Shown in pieces: positions 49,431 through 61,567 of a stretch of DNA of 64,000 nucleotides. A program made the position numbers and the translations under genes. The stretch's first letter is position 1. Each line of letters begins with the position of its first letter. Source of the DNA: Rosellinia necatrix (Eukaryota; Ascomycota; Sordariomycetes; Xylariales; Xylariaceae); NCBI GenBank assembly GCA_021209875.1, contig JAGYVD010000001.1:3038001-3102000 (forward strand), written 5' to 3'. The notes beneath the pieces were generated by a model, which made no database searches, was not told the DNA's origin, and saw only the letters and a list, made by a program, of their open reading frames with translations.

Positions 49431-51145
49431 ATGGCTGAATCAACATCGCCTAAGGGCCGTGGATGGCGCTTTTGGGTTCGTGGCTCCAACCCTTTCTACG
49501 TGTGGAGACCTGACTTACACACGTCTAGGCGATCATGACCTCCATGGCCGTGTCGAGTCTGCTCGCCGGCCTAGACGCCACAGCGGTCTCGACCGCCATG
49601 CCCTCCATCATCAACGACCTCGGTGCCAGCCAGGGCTACGTCTGGATCGCGAACGCCTATCTCCTCACAACGGCCGCCTTCACCCCTATATTTGGCCAGA
49701 CGGCGAACATCTTCGGCCGCAATGCGTTGACCATCTTCGCCATCGTGACGTTCGCCATCGGGTCGGCGATCGCTGGCCCGGCTCCCACTCTCGGCGCGCT
49801 CGTCGTCGGCCGTGCTGTTCAGGGCATCGGCTGTGCGGGACTCAACACCATGGTAGAGATGGTGGTTTGCGACTTGGTGCCCCTGCGTGAGCGTGGCAAG
49901 TTCATGGGCTTCATCTTTGGCATCTACGCCGTCTCCACCACGGTCGGGCCCCTTGTCGGCGGCGCCTTCGCGAGCTACGTGACCTGGCGATGGATCTTCT
50001 ACATCAACCTGCCACTAGCCGGGGTGACACTCGGCATGGTCATCGTCTCCCTAGGAGCTTTGCCCAAGGGAGCCACTATGAATCTGAGGTCGATTAAGAG
50101 AGTCGACTTCGCCGGCAACGCTCTTCTGGTCGCCGCGATTACCTCCATCCTCCTCGCCCTGACCTGGGGCGGGAGCCAATACCCTTGGTCGTCATGGCGG
50201 ACCATCGTGCCCCTCGTCCTCGGCCTGGTCGGATTGCCTCTGTTCCTGCTCTTCGAGACCAGGGTGCCCGAGCCGACGACGCCGTTCCGGCTCTTCGCCA
50301 ACCGGACGTCGTTCGCGGGCCTCTGGCTGGCCTTCACGCACAACATGCTCGTGTTCTGGATCCTGTTCGTGCTGCCGGTGTACTTCCAGGCGGTCCTCCG
50401 GGCGTCGGCGTTCACGTCCGGGGTCGACATCCTGCCGACGGCGGCCGTGTTCGCGCCCTTCACCATCATCAGCGGCGGGGTGATGACCAAGCTGGGCCGC
50501 TACCGGCCGCTGCTGATCGTCGGCTTCGCCTTCTTCCCGCTCGCCATCGGCCTGTTCACGCGGCTCGACGCGGCCACGACGACGGGCTACTGGGCCGGCA
50601 TCCAGGTCCTCGCGGCCGTCGGCATCGGCATCGTCACGCCCGTGACGCTCCCGACGATCCTGACCCCGCTGCCCGAGTCCGACGTCGCCACCGCCACCGC
50701 CACCTGGGCCTTCATGCGCGGCTTCGGCACCATCTGGGGCGCCGCCATCCCGCTCGCCGTCTTCAACACGCGCGCCGAGTCGCTCGTGGCCGCGCGCCTG
50801 CGCGACAGCGAGGCCGCGCGCGCCCTGCTCGCCAACGGCGGCGCCTACACGCTCGCCGCCGGCGGGTCGCTGTACGCGGCGCTCGGCCTCGACGACGACC
50901 CGCGCCTCGCGGCCGTCGTCAAGGGCATCTACTCCGACAGCCTGAAGCTGTGCTGGCAGGTCGGCCTCGCCTTCGCCCTCTTCGGCTTCCTCCTCACCTT
51001 CCTCGCCAAGGAGATCCCCATGCGCACCGAGCTCGAGACCGAGTTCGGCCTGGCCGAGGCGGCGGAGAAGAACGGGCCGGAGGAGGCTGCTAAGGTGGTG
51101 GTGGAGGCGGCCGCCAAGCCATCCCCTACCGCGCCGACGACGTGA
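49431..51145 (+). CDS. MFS exporter, DHA2 (14-helix drug:H+ antiporter) type
   Basis: The exons are 49431-49475 and 49529-51145. The 53-bp intron (GTTCGT donor, CTGAC branch, TAG acceptor) joins GWRFW to AIMTSMAVSS, giving 553 aa. Fourteen hydrophobic helices are expected. Family motifs include LLAGLDATAVSTAMPSI in helix 1, WIANAYLLTTAAF in helix 2, VGRAVQGIGCAGL in helix 4 and the antiporter motif C-like IYAVSTTVGPLVGGAF in helix 5, followed by WRWIFYINLP. Fungal DHA2 members export toxins, drugs and secondary metabolites at the plasma membrane. It lies 8 kb from the PKS-NRPS start, so export of that product is reasonable but unproven. The 3' half (from about 50260) is much more GC-rich than the 5' part. 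The C-terminal tail is Ala/Glu/Lys-rich. Confidence 0.9.
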
Positions 51146-52222
51146 TGGGTGAGGAAGGGGTGGGAGTTCGTTGCTTGTGGTCGGTGTTGATTTCCCCCTT
51201 CCCTACACTCATTTTTCCATGTGTACCCTGCATGCCATCTGCGATGTGATGATATGATCGTTTAGATTAGATCCGGGCAAACTTTGAACCTGACAGATGG
51301 GATGGGTCGGGTCGGCTTCTACGTACTATTATACGTACTATTATACCTACTGTTACACCTACTATTAAGTACTTAATGAAAACGTGCCGCTGGTCGATGC
51401 AACCCGCCGATCTCTGAAGATTTCGGGATTGACGGCCGATCTAGTGTACATGCATCAATCGCCCGGGTCGACGCGACCGTGCCACGTGGAGTATTAGAGC
51501 CTTAATATACCACCACCCTTCACTGTCGTTTACCTACTCCAAGTCCGGTGTTACTCCAGCACCGGCGATCATGCTACAGTAGGTATGTTGTTGATGCTGC
51601 AGTGTCTCGCCGATCCGATCGATCGCTTACAGTGGTATCAAAGGCTCCCAACCCGCCGCGTGTCTGTCATACACACCCTCCAAGGATGGTGAAACGACCT
51701 GATGTACATATCTTGAACTTTGGACGTAATCAACTTGGGGTTGCATATGCAGGACCTCACATATAGGCTTCATTGCTAGGTACTGCTATGGGATGACTAT
51801 ACCTACGTTCTAGAGGTCAAAATACCAGCCGCTGTAGTTGGCATCGTAGAGAAGTTAGATAGGACTTAGGCTACTTAATTAAGCAATAAAAATATGCCTC
51901 TCTCATATCTATAGCTATAGAAGTACATTTACCATTACCCCTTTTATTGACTGGGCGGGTTTGGTTAAATTTATCTGCTGCTTTGCCTGGTATACTTGGA
52001 TAGGCGCATATAAATTTCAGACTATGCGGCGTCTCGCGAATAGACGAGTCGAGACTTCCAGATTTCCCATGCACGTGTTTATTCAACGAGGTAACTACTG
52101 CCAAATAAGATAGTACGGGTATGACACTAGCTAATCCTTCCAAACTAACATATCATGCTAGCAAGTTTTTAATGTCTCGTTCCGAGGGAAAAGACATTAT
52201 TAATACGAAGCGACCACCGCAC
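51146..52222. other. Convergent intergenic region, no gene seen
   Basis: It lies between the 3' ends of the MFS and GH28 genes. No coding sequence is recognisable; open frames at 51548-51766 (+) and 51871-52143 (-) lack features of real genes. It contains the minisatellite at 51321-51368. Confidence 0.55.
51321..51368. repeat. 12-bp x 4 minisatellite
   Basis: There are four 12-bp units: two identical ACGTACTATTAT, then ACCTACTGTTAC and ACCTACTATTAA. It lies downstream of the MFS gene. Confidence 0.85.
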
Positions 52223-53705
52223 TCAACAACCACCTAGCCCAGTGACGCCGCCTTCGGCAACGTACGCGCACGTCAAAGCGGCGGCATCGCCCGTCGAGCC
52301 GACTTGGTCGATGTCTTCGAGGACAATGCCGTCGCAGGGGTAGACGGCGCTGCACGAGATGGGGATCGTGTTGGCCGCGCCCGATAGGACGCCGGTGACG
52401 TTGCGCAGGGTGGTGCCGGAGACGGCCAGCTTGCTGCTGCCGCTGTGCGCGCCGCCGCTGTCGCCGCTCTCCTCGGAGATGTAGAACGCGCGTGCGGCGC
52501 CGGCCACGTTCAGGTTCTCGACCGTGACGTTGCGCACGGCGCCCCAGCCGCCGCCGCGCGCCTGGTACTCGCTCTCGTAGCTGTCCTGGTACACGAGCGC
52601 GCCGGTCCAGCACTTGATGTAGAACCCGAACCGCGACCTCGCCCGGACGTCCCTCACCGTCACGTTCTCGACACTGCTGTCCTCCAGGTACTGCCCGAGG
52701 CTGCCGATCGCCGGCCCGTTCCCCGAGTGGCAGGTGATGTTCGTCACGCTCACGTCGTAGGAGCGCGGCTTGATCGCGATGCAGTCGTCGCCGCCCGTGT
52801 AGTCGAAGTTCCGTAGCGTCACGTTGCGGGCGTCCATGGTGTCTAGCTGTATGTTAGTCTCGTTGTCGGCGCGGAAAGAGAGGGCGCGGGACATCCTCAC
52901 CAAAGCCGTCGGTATTCTGGACCCAGTTGGAGCCTCTCGGGGCCTTGGTGGCTGTGGCATTGACGTAGAGGTTCTCGACGAGGATGTCAGTTCCGTTCAT
53001 GATGTTGAATGCCCAGAGCTGGGGTTGCCAGACTGAAAAGCCCCTCACTACAACATTGGAGACATTCCACAGCACGAAGGGCTGCCGCGCGTCGCCAAGT
53101 TAGTCAATATGATCATGCAAATGTCTGGCCAGCCCGACGCGACGCGACGCGACGTACCATAGGTCTACCGGCCTGTGTGTTCCCGGCCTCTTCTGTATAC
53201 CACACATCTCCGTTGCCGTGTACTCCTCCTGTGCCGCCACCGTCGATGGTGATACCCTTGCCAGTGAGCACAAAGCCTGCCCAGTGGTTTTGAAATGCCA
53301 CGTGGTACGAATTGTTCCTCCAGTATGTGATATTATCCGAAAACTGGCGGACTTTGTAAGCTCATCCACATGATTCTCTGGGCGGTGGGCTAGCTAGTTA
53401 CTCACTGTCCACTTCCCGTCCCACCGGATATGAACGTCATCCACGACGGGGTTGAACTTCTCCGCGATCCAGAAGTCCTGATCTTGGGGAAAAGTTATCT
53501 CACCGTGCTTCCCGCAGACTTCGAATGCCTGCTTGAGGATTGGAACGTCGTTAGTATTATTCCCGTTACTGGTCACGGTGCAATGCAGGCGGCCGTTTAT
53601 ATAGTCGACCGATACACCGCCTGCCCGGGTCCAGCCCGCGAGGACCACAAGCACGATGATGCGACTTAAACCGGAGAATAGCATATTCGACAATAGTTGG
53701 CGCAT
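52223..53705 (-). CDS. Secreted GH28 pectinase-like hydrolase, possibly rhamnohydrolase/exo type
   Basis: The exons are 53705-53406, 53343-53158, 53081-52901 and 52842-52223, total 428 aa. Introns of 58-76 bp have GT donors, CTAAC branches and AG acceptors, and all phases agree. A signal peptide (LSRIIVLVVLAGWTRA) follows either Met1 or Met8 (53684). The right-handed beta-helix of GH28 is evident: FSDNITYWRNNSYHVAFQNHWAGF, WVQNTDGFDTMDARNV, the catalytic Asp pair in GGDDCIAIKP, then HSGNGPAIGSLGQYLEDSS and GFYIKCW. The usual GHG is GNG and the usual RIK is YIK. That pattern resembles GH28 rhamnogalacturonan alpha-L-rhamnohydrolases and related exo-enzymes more than endopolygalacturonases; this subfamily call is from memory. 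Its divergent GH78 neighbour supports a rhamnose-linked role. Confidence 0.85.
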
Positions 53706-54465
53706 GAGTGGAATTTGTCAGCTCTTGATCCCACGCAGTCGTATCCCCTTGGTCCCATTTGTACACGAGCTCCTGAACGAGGGCTTCCTGGCAAGAGTAG
53801 ACGGCCTCTATACTCTAGCTGCTATCATCTCGACGCTTTCGAATCTCGGGATGCATTAAGCCGGGCCGCGTCTAACACGTAAAGGAGGCCGCTGATGAAT
53901 AGGTTTGAACAATCCTGCGATGACGCGAGCTCATCGCGGTTTCACGGTCGAACGGAGAACTTGGAGATCAGTTAATTTCCTACGAGGCTAAAGTACAGAT
54001 TCCCCAGGTCTGTATACTCCAGCTCTATGTCTCCGCATTCTCGGTCTGATGGGGTAGATTCATCCGTCCACACAACTTTACCCTGCTCCACAGATCGCCA
54101 CCTTACATTCAACCAGCTTGGGGTAGCAAGACTTGTGAGGATTGGCCTCGGCCGGTTTCGCGACCTCGCTGAAATTTAGGCCGATGCTTGCCAGATCGTG
54201 GGCGCGCACCGCTCGCTACAAAATAGCATTCATTGGCCCGAATGACTTGTAACGAGCGTCTGGTCGGTAATCGTCCTGCTTGCATTGGCTCCTCTACACG
54301 CGTGGTCCATTGGAGCTTAGCCGCGTAGCCCTAACCAGACCCTCTGCCCATCAATGACTACTTGTTTCTTGCAACCTGTTCCAAACTCAGTGTGACCGAC
54401 CCCAGAGTGGCACCCTAACTCCAGAACGGTCTCTCTGTGTCCAGTATAACCCACTCCCCGGCATT
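53706..54465. promoter_or_regulatory. Shared divergent promoter of GH28 and GH78 genes
   Basis: A 760-bp gap lies between the two start codons, which face away from each other. Several CGG/CCG triplets occur, which could bind zinc-cluster regulators, but no specific operator can be called by eye. Joint regulation by rhamnose or pectin is inferred from the gene pairing. Confidence 0.45.
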
Positions 54466-56683
54466 ATGAGGAGCATAGGGCTGGTTACTGGATTGTCGGT
54501 AGTAAGCGGAGGCTGGGCGGCGTCTTGCTGGAGAGATACTCCCTGCACGGGTCCGCTGGAGCCAGCCTTTCCTGGAGATTGGGATGTATATAACTATGCA
54601 CCCGATTCACGCAGTGTAAAGCCGGAGGCAGTGCTGTTGGGTCATGCTTCTTCTTCGGCCGCCTATAACGGATCAGTCACTCTTTCGGCAGATATCCCGC
54701 AGGTCGTTTTGGACTTCGGACGAGAGGTTGGCGGAATCACATCCCTCAATTACGTGAGCGACGGTGCTGCGGTGATCGGTCTCGCCTGGACGGAGGCCAA
54801 GAATTGGATCGGTTCCGACTCGGACTTCTCCAACGGTGGGTCTACACCCGATGGCCACCTTACACTGTCCATAACCGGGTCGGGGTCCGGGAGCTACGAG
54901 GTCCCTCTCGAGAAGCTTCGAGGCGGGTTTCGATACCTTACGCTGTCATACTCAAGCTCGACGGGGGCTACCGTGACCATCTCGGACATCCTCCTTGAGA
55001 TTTCCTTCCAGCCGACGTGGTCCAACCTACGAGCATACCAGGGGTACTTTCGGTGTAGCGATGAGATGTTGAATAAGATCTGGTATGCGGGTGCGTACAC
55101 GCTCCAGACGAACACAGTCCCAGTGAATACGGGGAGAGCAATACCTATGGCCAGAAATTCATGGGCGAACAACGGGACTCTCGGCAACGGAACCACCATC
55201 ATGGTAGATGGCGCGAAGCGTGACCGCGCCGTCTGGCCAGGGGACATGGGCGTTGCCGTGCCCTCCGCCTTCTATAGTATTGGTGAACTTGAGAGCGTCG
55301 CGAACGCGCTGCAGGTCATGTACGACTATCAGGTATTGAATTACAGACATCCGAAACGACGTGAAGGTGCTGACTGTTAACCCCCAGAATAGAGATGGCT
55401 CACTTCCCGAAGCTGGCCCGCCGTTACTGCAGCAGGATAGCGATAGTAGGGATTTGACGCCCCAACAGCTGTTTGTTAGTTTGTTAACATGGTTGTAGCC
55501 TATCACATGTGGACACTTGTCGGCACCTACAACTACATCCTCCACGGAAATGATACCGACTTCCTAGCGCGTAACTGGGCCCGATACCAGAAAGCCATTG
55601 AGTATATCTACGGGAAGGTAGACGACACCTCCGGTCTCCTCGTCGTCACAGGCACGAGAGACTGGGCACGCTGGGGGCAAGGGTCCAACAATAGCGAGGC
55701 GAACATGATGTAAGCAAAACCCCCCCTAACCCCTTTTCAGGCCGGGGCATGCGCGCGCTGATGCCAATCGAAGCCTCTACCGAACGCTGACCACGGGCTC
55801 CTACCTCGCGTCCCTCGTCGGGGACATCGCTCTCAGCGCAACCTACGACGAGCGCGCGGCGGCGCTCTCGGGCGCAATCAACACGCACCTCTGGGACGCG
55901 TCGTACGGGGCCTACCGGGACAACGCGACGGCGACGACGCTGTACCCGCAGGACGCGAACGCGCTGGCGGTGCTCTTCGGCGCGACGGGCGGCGACGCGG
56001 CGCGGGACCGGCGGGTCTCGGGGCGGCTGACGGAGAACTGGAACGCGCTCGGGGCGGTGGCGCCGGAGCTGCCGGGGCAGATCTCGCCGTTCGTGTCGTC
56101 GTTCGAGGTGCAGGCGCACTTCGTCGCGGGCGAGGCCGCGCGCGCGCTGGACCTCGTCCGCCGCTCCTGGGGCTGGTACCTGGCCCACCCCAACGGCACC
56201 GCCTCGACCGTCGTCGAGGGCTACCTCGCCGACGGCTCCTTCGCGTACCGCTTCGACCGCGGCTACCCGCACCCGAGCTACACCAGCCACGCGCACGGCT
56301 GGGGCGCGGGGCCCACCAGCGCCCTCACGAACCACGTCGCCGGCCTCGCCGTCGCCGGCCCCGCCGGCCGCGCCTGGTCCCTCGCCCCGCAGTTCGCCGG
56401 CCTGCGCTCCGCCGAGGCCGGCTTCACCACCGCCCTCGGCAGGTTCCGCGCCGCCTGGGCGCTCGCGGACGACGGCTCCTACAGCCTGAACGTCACGACC
56501 CCGCTGGGGACGCAGGGGTCGGTGCTATTGCCCGGCGTTGGGGGCGGTCGGAGAGCGAAGATCACAGTCGACAAAAATGTTGGTGTCTACGAGGTCGAGA
56601 CGGTCGGTACGCTTACAGGCTACGCGGTTACGGTCCCTGATGGGACGCACTCTGTCTGGGTAGAGGAGAGCGCGGACATCTAG
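54466..56683 (+). CDS. Secreted GH78 alpha-L-rhamnosidase
   Basis: The exons are 54466-55332, 55388-55445, 55499-55709 and 55774-56683, total 681 aa. A signal peptide (MRSIGLVTGLSVVSGGWA) precedes an N-terminal beta-domain (VVLDFGREVGGI, FRYLTLSY). The (alpha/alpha)6 catalytic domain begins near YFRCSDEMLNKIWYAGAYTL and contains DGAKRDRAVWPGDM (general-acid and acidic-pocket region), RDWARWGQGSNNSEANM and a C-terminal beta-domain (HAHGWGAGPTSALTNHVAGL). It releases terminal rhamnose from pectic side chains or glycosides outside the cell. For the third intron, an acceptor at 55740 would leave a 31-bp intron and insert 11 residues; the 55773 acceptor (64 bp) restores the family sequence NMILYRTL and is preferred. 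The 3' part is GC-rich compared with the first exon. Confidence 0.9.
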
Positions 56684-59229
56684 GGCATTCCACGACGGCG
56701 TGGGGGCTCCCACTTTCGAGCTCCTAGGCGAGCGCAGGAGACCTCTTGCACTGACGTGTCATCCGTCTAGCTACATTGCATGAAATCGAACCGAGTAGTC
56801 ACTTCTAAGAACTTGATACATTCCGCTGCTCCACTTCACTGCCCGCCAACAGATTTACGCTTCAGTACACGACTACATATGCGGTGCCGCTTTAGCCTGG
56901 GCCGCGCGGTGTGAGCATTAGGCCCTGTTCTCTCACTTTCTTTTCCCGCAGGTCGGGTTGTCCTAAACTAGCATAGAACATATACTCGCACCCCCAAGGG
57001 CTCAGGGGCATCTGCACTACTAAGCCAGATCTCGCCTACCGGCTGGTAGAAAAGGGGTAGGGGCAGAAATAGCGGTAACCTACCCGCAGCTAACTACCCC
57101 ATATAGCTTATAACGCCCTGATGTGGAGCTTTCTAAGCCCCCTCAGGGTTGTTCCCATTGTATTATTCTCCTTGGTTGCCTGTGTTGCTGCCTGTCACAT
57201 CGCCTCGTCTCTCTGTGAACTTCACAAAGCCGTATGGTGCTCGCTTCTCTTGGTACCCAACTCGTTTAATCTTAGCTTTCTTGGCTGCTGATAGTCCGTC
57301 GAATTTGCCACACTCACTGATAATTTGAGCGTCACTGGCGCTTTGTACTGTGCTTGACTCATTTCCCCTTGCAGAAGCGAGGAGCGTAACAAGATTTTTC
57401 GCCACCTAGTGGTTTTGGAGATCGGGGTCAGGTATCCCAGCATTTTCCTTCTACCCATGCAGAACTAGTTTGTTTGGCGTGAGCGCCTCTTCTCGCTGAA
57501 GTCCGTGTTCGAACTTTTTTTGTTCTGAGAGCTTCTGTGGCTGATGTAAAGCATGTGTGTGTAAACGCACTTGGGTTAATCTTTGCTGTTCAAACATGGA
57601 ATTCAATAGTGGCCTCACATCCAAGTTATTCGATCTTTCTGTTTACTCCGCGTCTCAGGAGGTTTTATCTACCATAGTCCTTCTGTCAGCGACGGTCATA
57701 TACTCGCTGCCTTGGCGGCTCATCGCCCGCAGGGACTGTTTCAGGGGGTCAGCTGAGAACACTCACCCGTCCAATAGCTTCCTTGTGGAAGTTCAAATAG
57801 CGGTATTCTCTTTAGCAAAATTGGAGGTGAGCCATCACCCTCTCTGGTTCCGTGACACCCATTCATACGCGGCCCCTATCTGAGAGCCAATATTCTTGCA
57901 AACCAGAGAAATGCCGATATGCGAGAGATGTCATCTTGGGTAGCAACGCATCTCGCTTGTCCTGGTCACTCTCGAAGGTAACCAGGCATGGTACTAGCCT
58001 CGGCTGGTGCGGTGGATGTTGCTAACGAGATAAACGAGAGCTGCAGCAAAAATTCGAGGATGTATTCGATATAATGCAGATCCAGTGATGGATCATCTGC
58101 TAGTTGTAAGCCTGTACTTCTCGTATACTTCCGTAACTACCTGAGCAAAGGACCAATGTTTTATAAACTTTCTGAGCCGATGAAACCCCTCCTCGAATCC
58201 ACTTCTTAGATACGCTGTCAGCTACTTTGGATGATCTGTTTCTACTTGTGAGAAGGTTGGTATTCCCACACAAAAGTTAGACTCCATAAGACTCTGATTA
58301 TATGTTTTGAGTCATCAATTTGGTATATTACCACAAAGTCGAAATTCTCTTGTTCTTTATTATTCACTATTACAGATAACTGGCGTAAACATCATCAAGC
58401 TTCTCGGCGGTAGTGGGCGACTGTGTGTATTCTATTCGGTCATGTGGGATGCCAAGAAGATAGCGCAATACCCCCTACAGCCCGATAGTTAGTCATTTCT
58501 CAACAAAGCTTCACACCGAGATCGTTATGAAGTATAAATCTACCAGGTTCGAAACTTGAAGAGAATAACATCGCGTTTGTAAATGTATTGTAATGTAGAT
58601 TACTTGCTTCTTTTGATATGGCGTGAATGCCCAGCTGATCAGTCATCGTCTTATAAAGCACTTGACTTCCAAGACAGCTTAGTTTATTTTCGTCGCGCAA
58701 GTCCGATTGGCTCCTGCCAAGTAAACTCGATCCACATTATCTTGCTTATGCACATACAGGCACCTCTTTCTAAGTAGGTGACAGACCCAACTTCGTGATG
58801 ACAACAAACCTTACATTTGACTTGCGCTAAAGGTGAACACCACTTCATCACGGCACTGCATAGCTAGCATCATTGAACTTTGCCAGAAATGGAGTGTTGT
58901 ACAACCTCATAAGCTAATATCAAGGTTCGAACTGCGGGGTTCGCATGAATAGTGCAGGTAGTATGGTAGGAAGCTGAAAGACGATCTCACCAGCACGATT
59001 GGCTACGATGCTACCCCGCCAGGAGACAGTCTCAATGAAGGCCACGGCTAATTACATGAAATCTAGCAGAGCTGAAGAATATAAATAGGACCATAAAGGC
59101 CTCTCCCAGTTCACGACTTCTTCCACTACCTGCCAGTAAATCATCGCCTCCTCTCCCCAAGCACTTGTAACAATTGTTTTGATTTTATAACTTCATTTTC
59201 TATTCTTGGACATCACCTCAACGGTCAAC
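56684..59229. other. 2.5 kb region without a recognisable gene
   Basis: Short open frames (reverse 57163-57405, 80 codons, charged and protein-like; forward 57557-57883) have no recognised family and no supporting context. They are not called as genes. The last 150 bp hold the promoter of the isochorismatase-like gene. Confidence 0.5.
59080..59087 (+). promoter_or_regulatory. TATA box of isochorismatase-like gene
   Basis: TATAAATA lies 150 bp before the ATG at 59230 and is followed by a C/T-rich leader, as in strongly expressed fungal genes. Confidence 0.65.
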
Positions 59230-60095
59230 ATGGGCGCGTACAAGTACGAAAGACTCGACAAGAATGATGCAGTTAGTCCATAATCCCCAGAGCCCAGAGC
59301 CAAACCTCCGACTAATCAATCCCCTTTCAGGCTCTCATCATCCTTGATATCCAGGAAGGCCTGTTCAGCCTAGCCCGGGACTACGATTCTACCCAGTACC
59401 GCAACTCGATCTTTGCTCACGCGGAGCTTGGCAAAATTTTTGACCTCCCCGTCATAATGTCGACCTCGGCCGAGATTGGTATGATCCAGCGAACTCGCCC
59501 TATTGTGTAATATTCAGAACTAACATAAGCTGCCCGAAGGTCCGAACGGCCCGCTCCCGAACGAATTCTTGGAGATGTACCCGAACGCCGCGGTCGTGAG
59601 GCGGAACGGTGAGGTGAACGCCTGGGACAACGAAGAATTCAGAGCGGCGGTCAAGGCCACCGGCAAGTCCCAAATCATTGTAGCCGGAATTGTCACCGAC
59701 GTTTGTGAGCAACCCCAAGGATCTTGTTTCGTTCTATTTTCGCCGCCGAAATCGGATGCCCAACTGACTATTTCGAATATATAGGCACGGCTTTCCTCGC
59801 GCTCTCGCTCCGCGATGCCGGATACAGCGTGTGGGCGAACCATGAAGCTTCAGGGACGACTACCGTAGACATCCGCGAAAACGCAAATGACCGCATGCGC
59901 GACGCTGGCGTCCAGATCGTGTCGTACTTTGCCATCTTCGGCGAGCTGATGCGGGATTGGCGCAACACCCCCGGCGCCGCGGAGCTGTTCCCGGTCCTAG
60001 ACCGCTATTTCCCGGCCTACGGTATGGTTGCACGGGGCCATCGGGCTGCTATCGAGAATGGGCGGATCCAGCCAGGTGAAGATATACTCCCCTAA
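59230..60095 (+). CDS. Isochorismatase-like hydrolase
   Basis: The exons are 59230-59271, 59331-59478, 59540-59704 and 59785-60095, total 221 aa. Introns of 59-80 bp have CTAAC/CTGAC branch sites, and phases agree throughout. The cysteine-hydrolase fold is clear: ALIILDIQEGLF carries the catalytic Asp, TSAEIGPNGPLP follows the second intron, RRNGEVNAWDNEEF lies mid-protein, and GIVTDVC carries the nucleophilic Cys, whose codon is split by the third intron. The region TAFLALSLRDAGYSVWANHEASGTT completes the domain. The family hydrolyses isochorismate, nicotinamide or N-carbamoyl amides; this YcaC-like branch has no firmly known substrate. No signal peptide is present, so it is probably cytosolic. 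A TATA box lies 150 bp upstream. No link to the PKS-NRPS 18 kb away is apparent. Confidence 0.88.
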
Positions 60096-61567
60096 ATGGG
60101 ACTATGAGGCTGGGCGGGACGGAGTCCTGATTCATGTCTATCTGGAGGTGGAAAGAGTGAAACGACCACAAAACACGGATAGCCAGCCATTTAAGTTACT
60201 ATCCCAAAATTGCGTTCTCACGCGCCTAAGTAGCTGTTTGTAGTTCTAATACTGTCTATAAAGATCGACAATAGCTTCCTCAAATCTTACTCTTAGTAAC
60301 CAGACTGGAACACCCTACACATGACTTGGCCTCGTGCTTGTCCTAGTGGCTCAATGCTATGCTTCGTCATAGCCCTCGAAATTTCTTTATCAAAACGCGC
60401 TCTAATTATTTACTTTATTTTCCCAATTGTTTTCGCTGGTAGTTGCATTGGAAGTATTGGTCGCATTTTTCGAAGGTCCGAGCATGGCAAAGGGATGCGA
60501 GCAAAGGCATGCTAGAGCGAGGACACTGGTCATTTTGAGGCTGAATCATGGCCGCGTGTCGAGTCTTCCAATCGATACGGATCAGGCCTGTATGAGGTCG
60601 GCTCAACTTTTGGTGAGGATTCGTATACAAGGTGTAGTGTCTTCCCTCGAGTTCAAAACCTCCAGTCAACACTTCAAGACCAGATTGTTATAATAAATTC
60701 GGGACAATACCGCCATTCGATTCAATGTCTTTATAGGCCAATGGGTTATAAAATTAATTCAATTTTCAACCAACTATTCATCAACATACAGCTGTTCAGA
60801 CACGGCGGGTTATAATTAAACATACCTAGTACAACAGCAAAATTGAACGAATTAGCAGCTAGAACTTTAAATAGAAATATGCTGAAGTTATAATTAATAA
60901 TTATTGAGCTATTAAGTAAGTGGTCTAATTTGAGACACACAAGTACTCTTCAACTTTGCAACAAATTTTGCGCGTGGATAAGTAGGATACCTATGCTTTT
61001 GAGGCCATCTGACATGATACCACTTGGTGAATAAAGCAGAGATAGAGCATGCGGTTAGGCGGCCCGATGTGTGTGTATGCTTTGACTAGGAAGGGTAGTC
61101 ACCGTGCCGGCGGATATGTCAAGATAACTATAACATAGAAATATACGGGTCTGCTTTTCTACTAGTAGATAGGGGTCCCTATCGGAAGAAAGTATTTTCA
61201 GGACAAAACAGGGAACAGAACCCCTCAATTACTTTATGCTGGTTTTTCATATATTTCTCATGCTTTTGCTTTTGATGAGGAACTTGTTTTCAATGTATTT
61301 TACCTTCCAATCAATAATAAATCATTTCCAGTTAATGTATCAACAAATAAACTACGTCATTACTGCTTACAACAATACTTTTCATATGATCGCTGCTGCT
61401 GAATGCTCCCTCTACGCTCCTGTTACAATACTCCCCCGCCCATGCTCCTTCGGCGCCGTCCATGCTATGACTACCACAGGGGCTGGTAGGGTTTGGTGTA
61501 CATTTCTGCTTAACCTACGCTTTATAGGTTCGTTATACGTTATATCGAAGCAGTGTTAGCAATAAAA
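60096..61567. other. Intergenic region, no gene seen
   Basis: No coding sequence is recognisable. An AT-rich island lies at about 60700-60940 with two GGGTTATAA-type direct repeats (about 60742 and 60805), which might be a transposon relic. The rest shows nothing that I can assign. Confidence 0.5.

Noticed and set aside
50185..51093. 302-codon frame overlapping the MFS gene on the same strand
   Set aside because: It is a shifted frame of GC-rich MFS sequence with an Arg-rich translation and no family resemblance.
55646..56335. 229-codon antisense frame in the GH78 gene
   Set aside because: It is antisense to the conserved GH78 catalytic domain, and its composition is that of a GC-rich shadow.
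57163..57458. Small reverse frames near the end of the GH78 downstream region
   Set aside because: The translation looks protein-like, but I recognise no family and see no exon structure or promoter.
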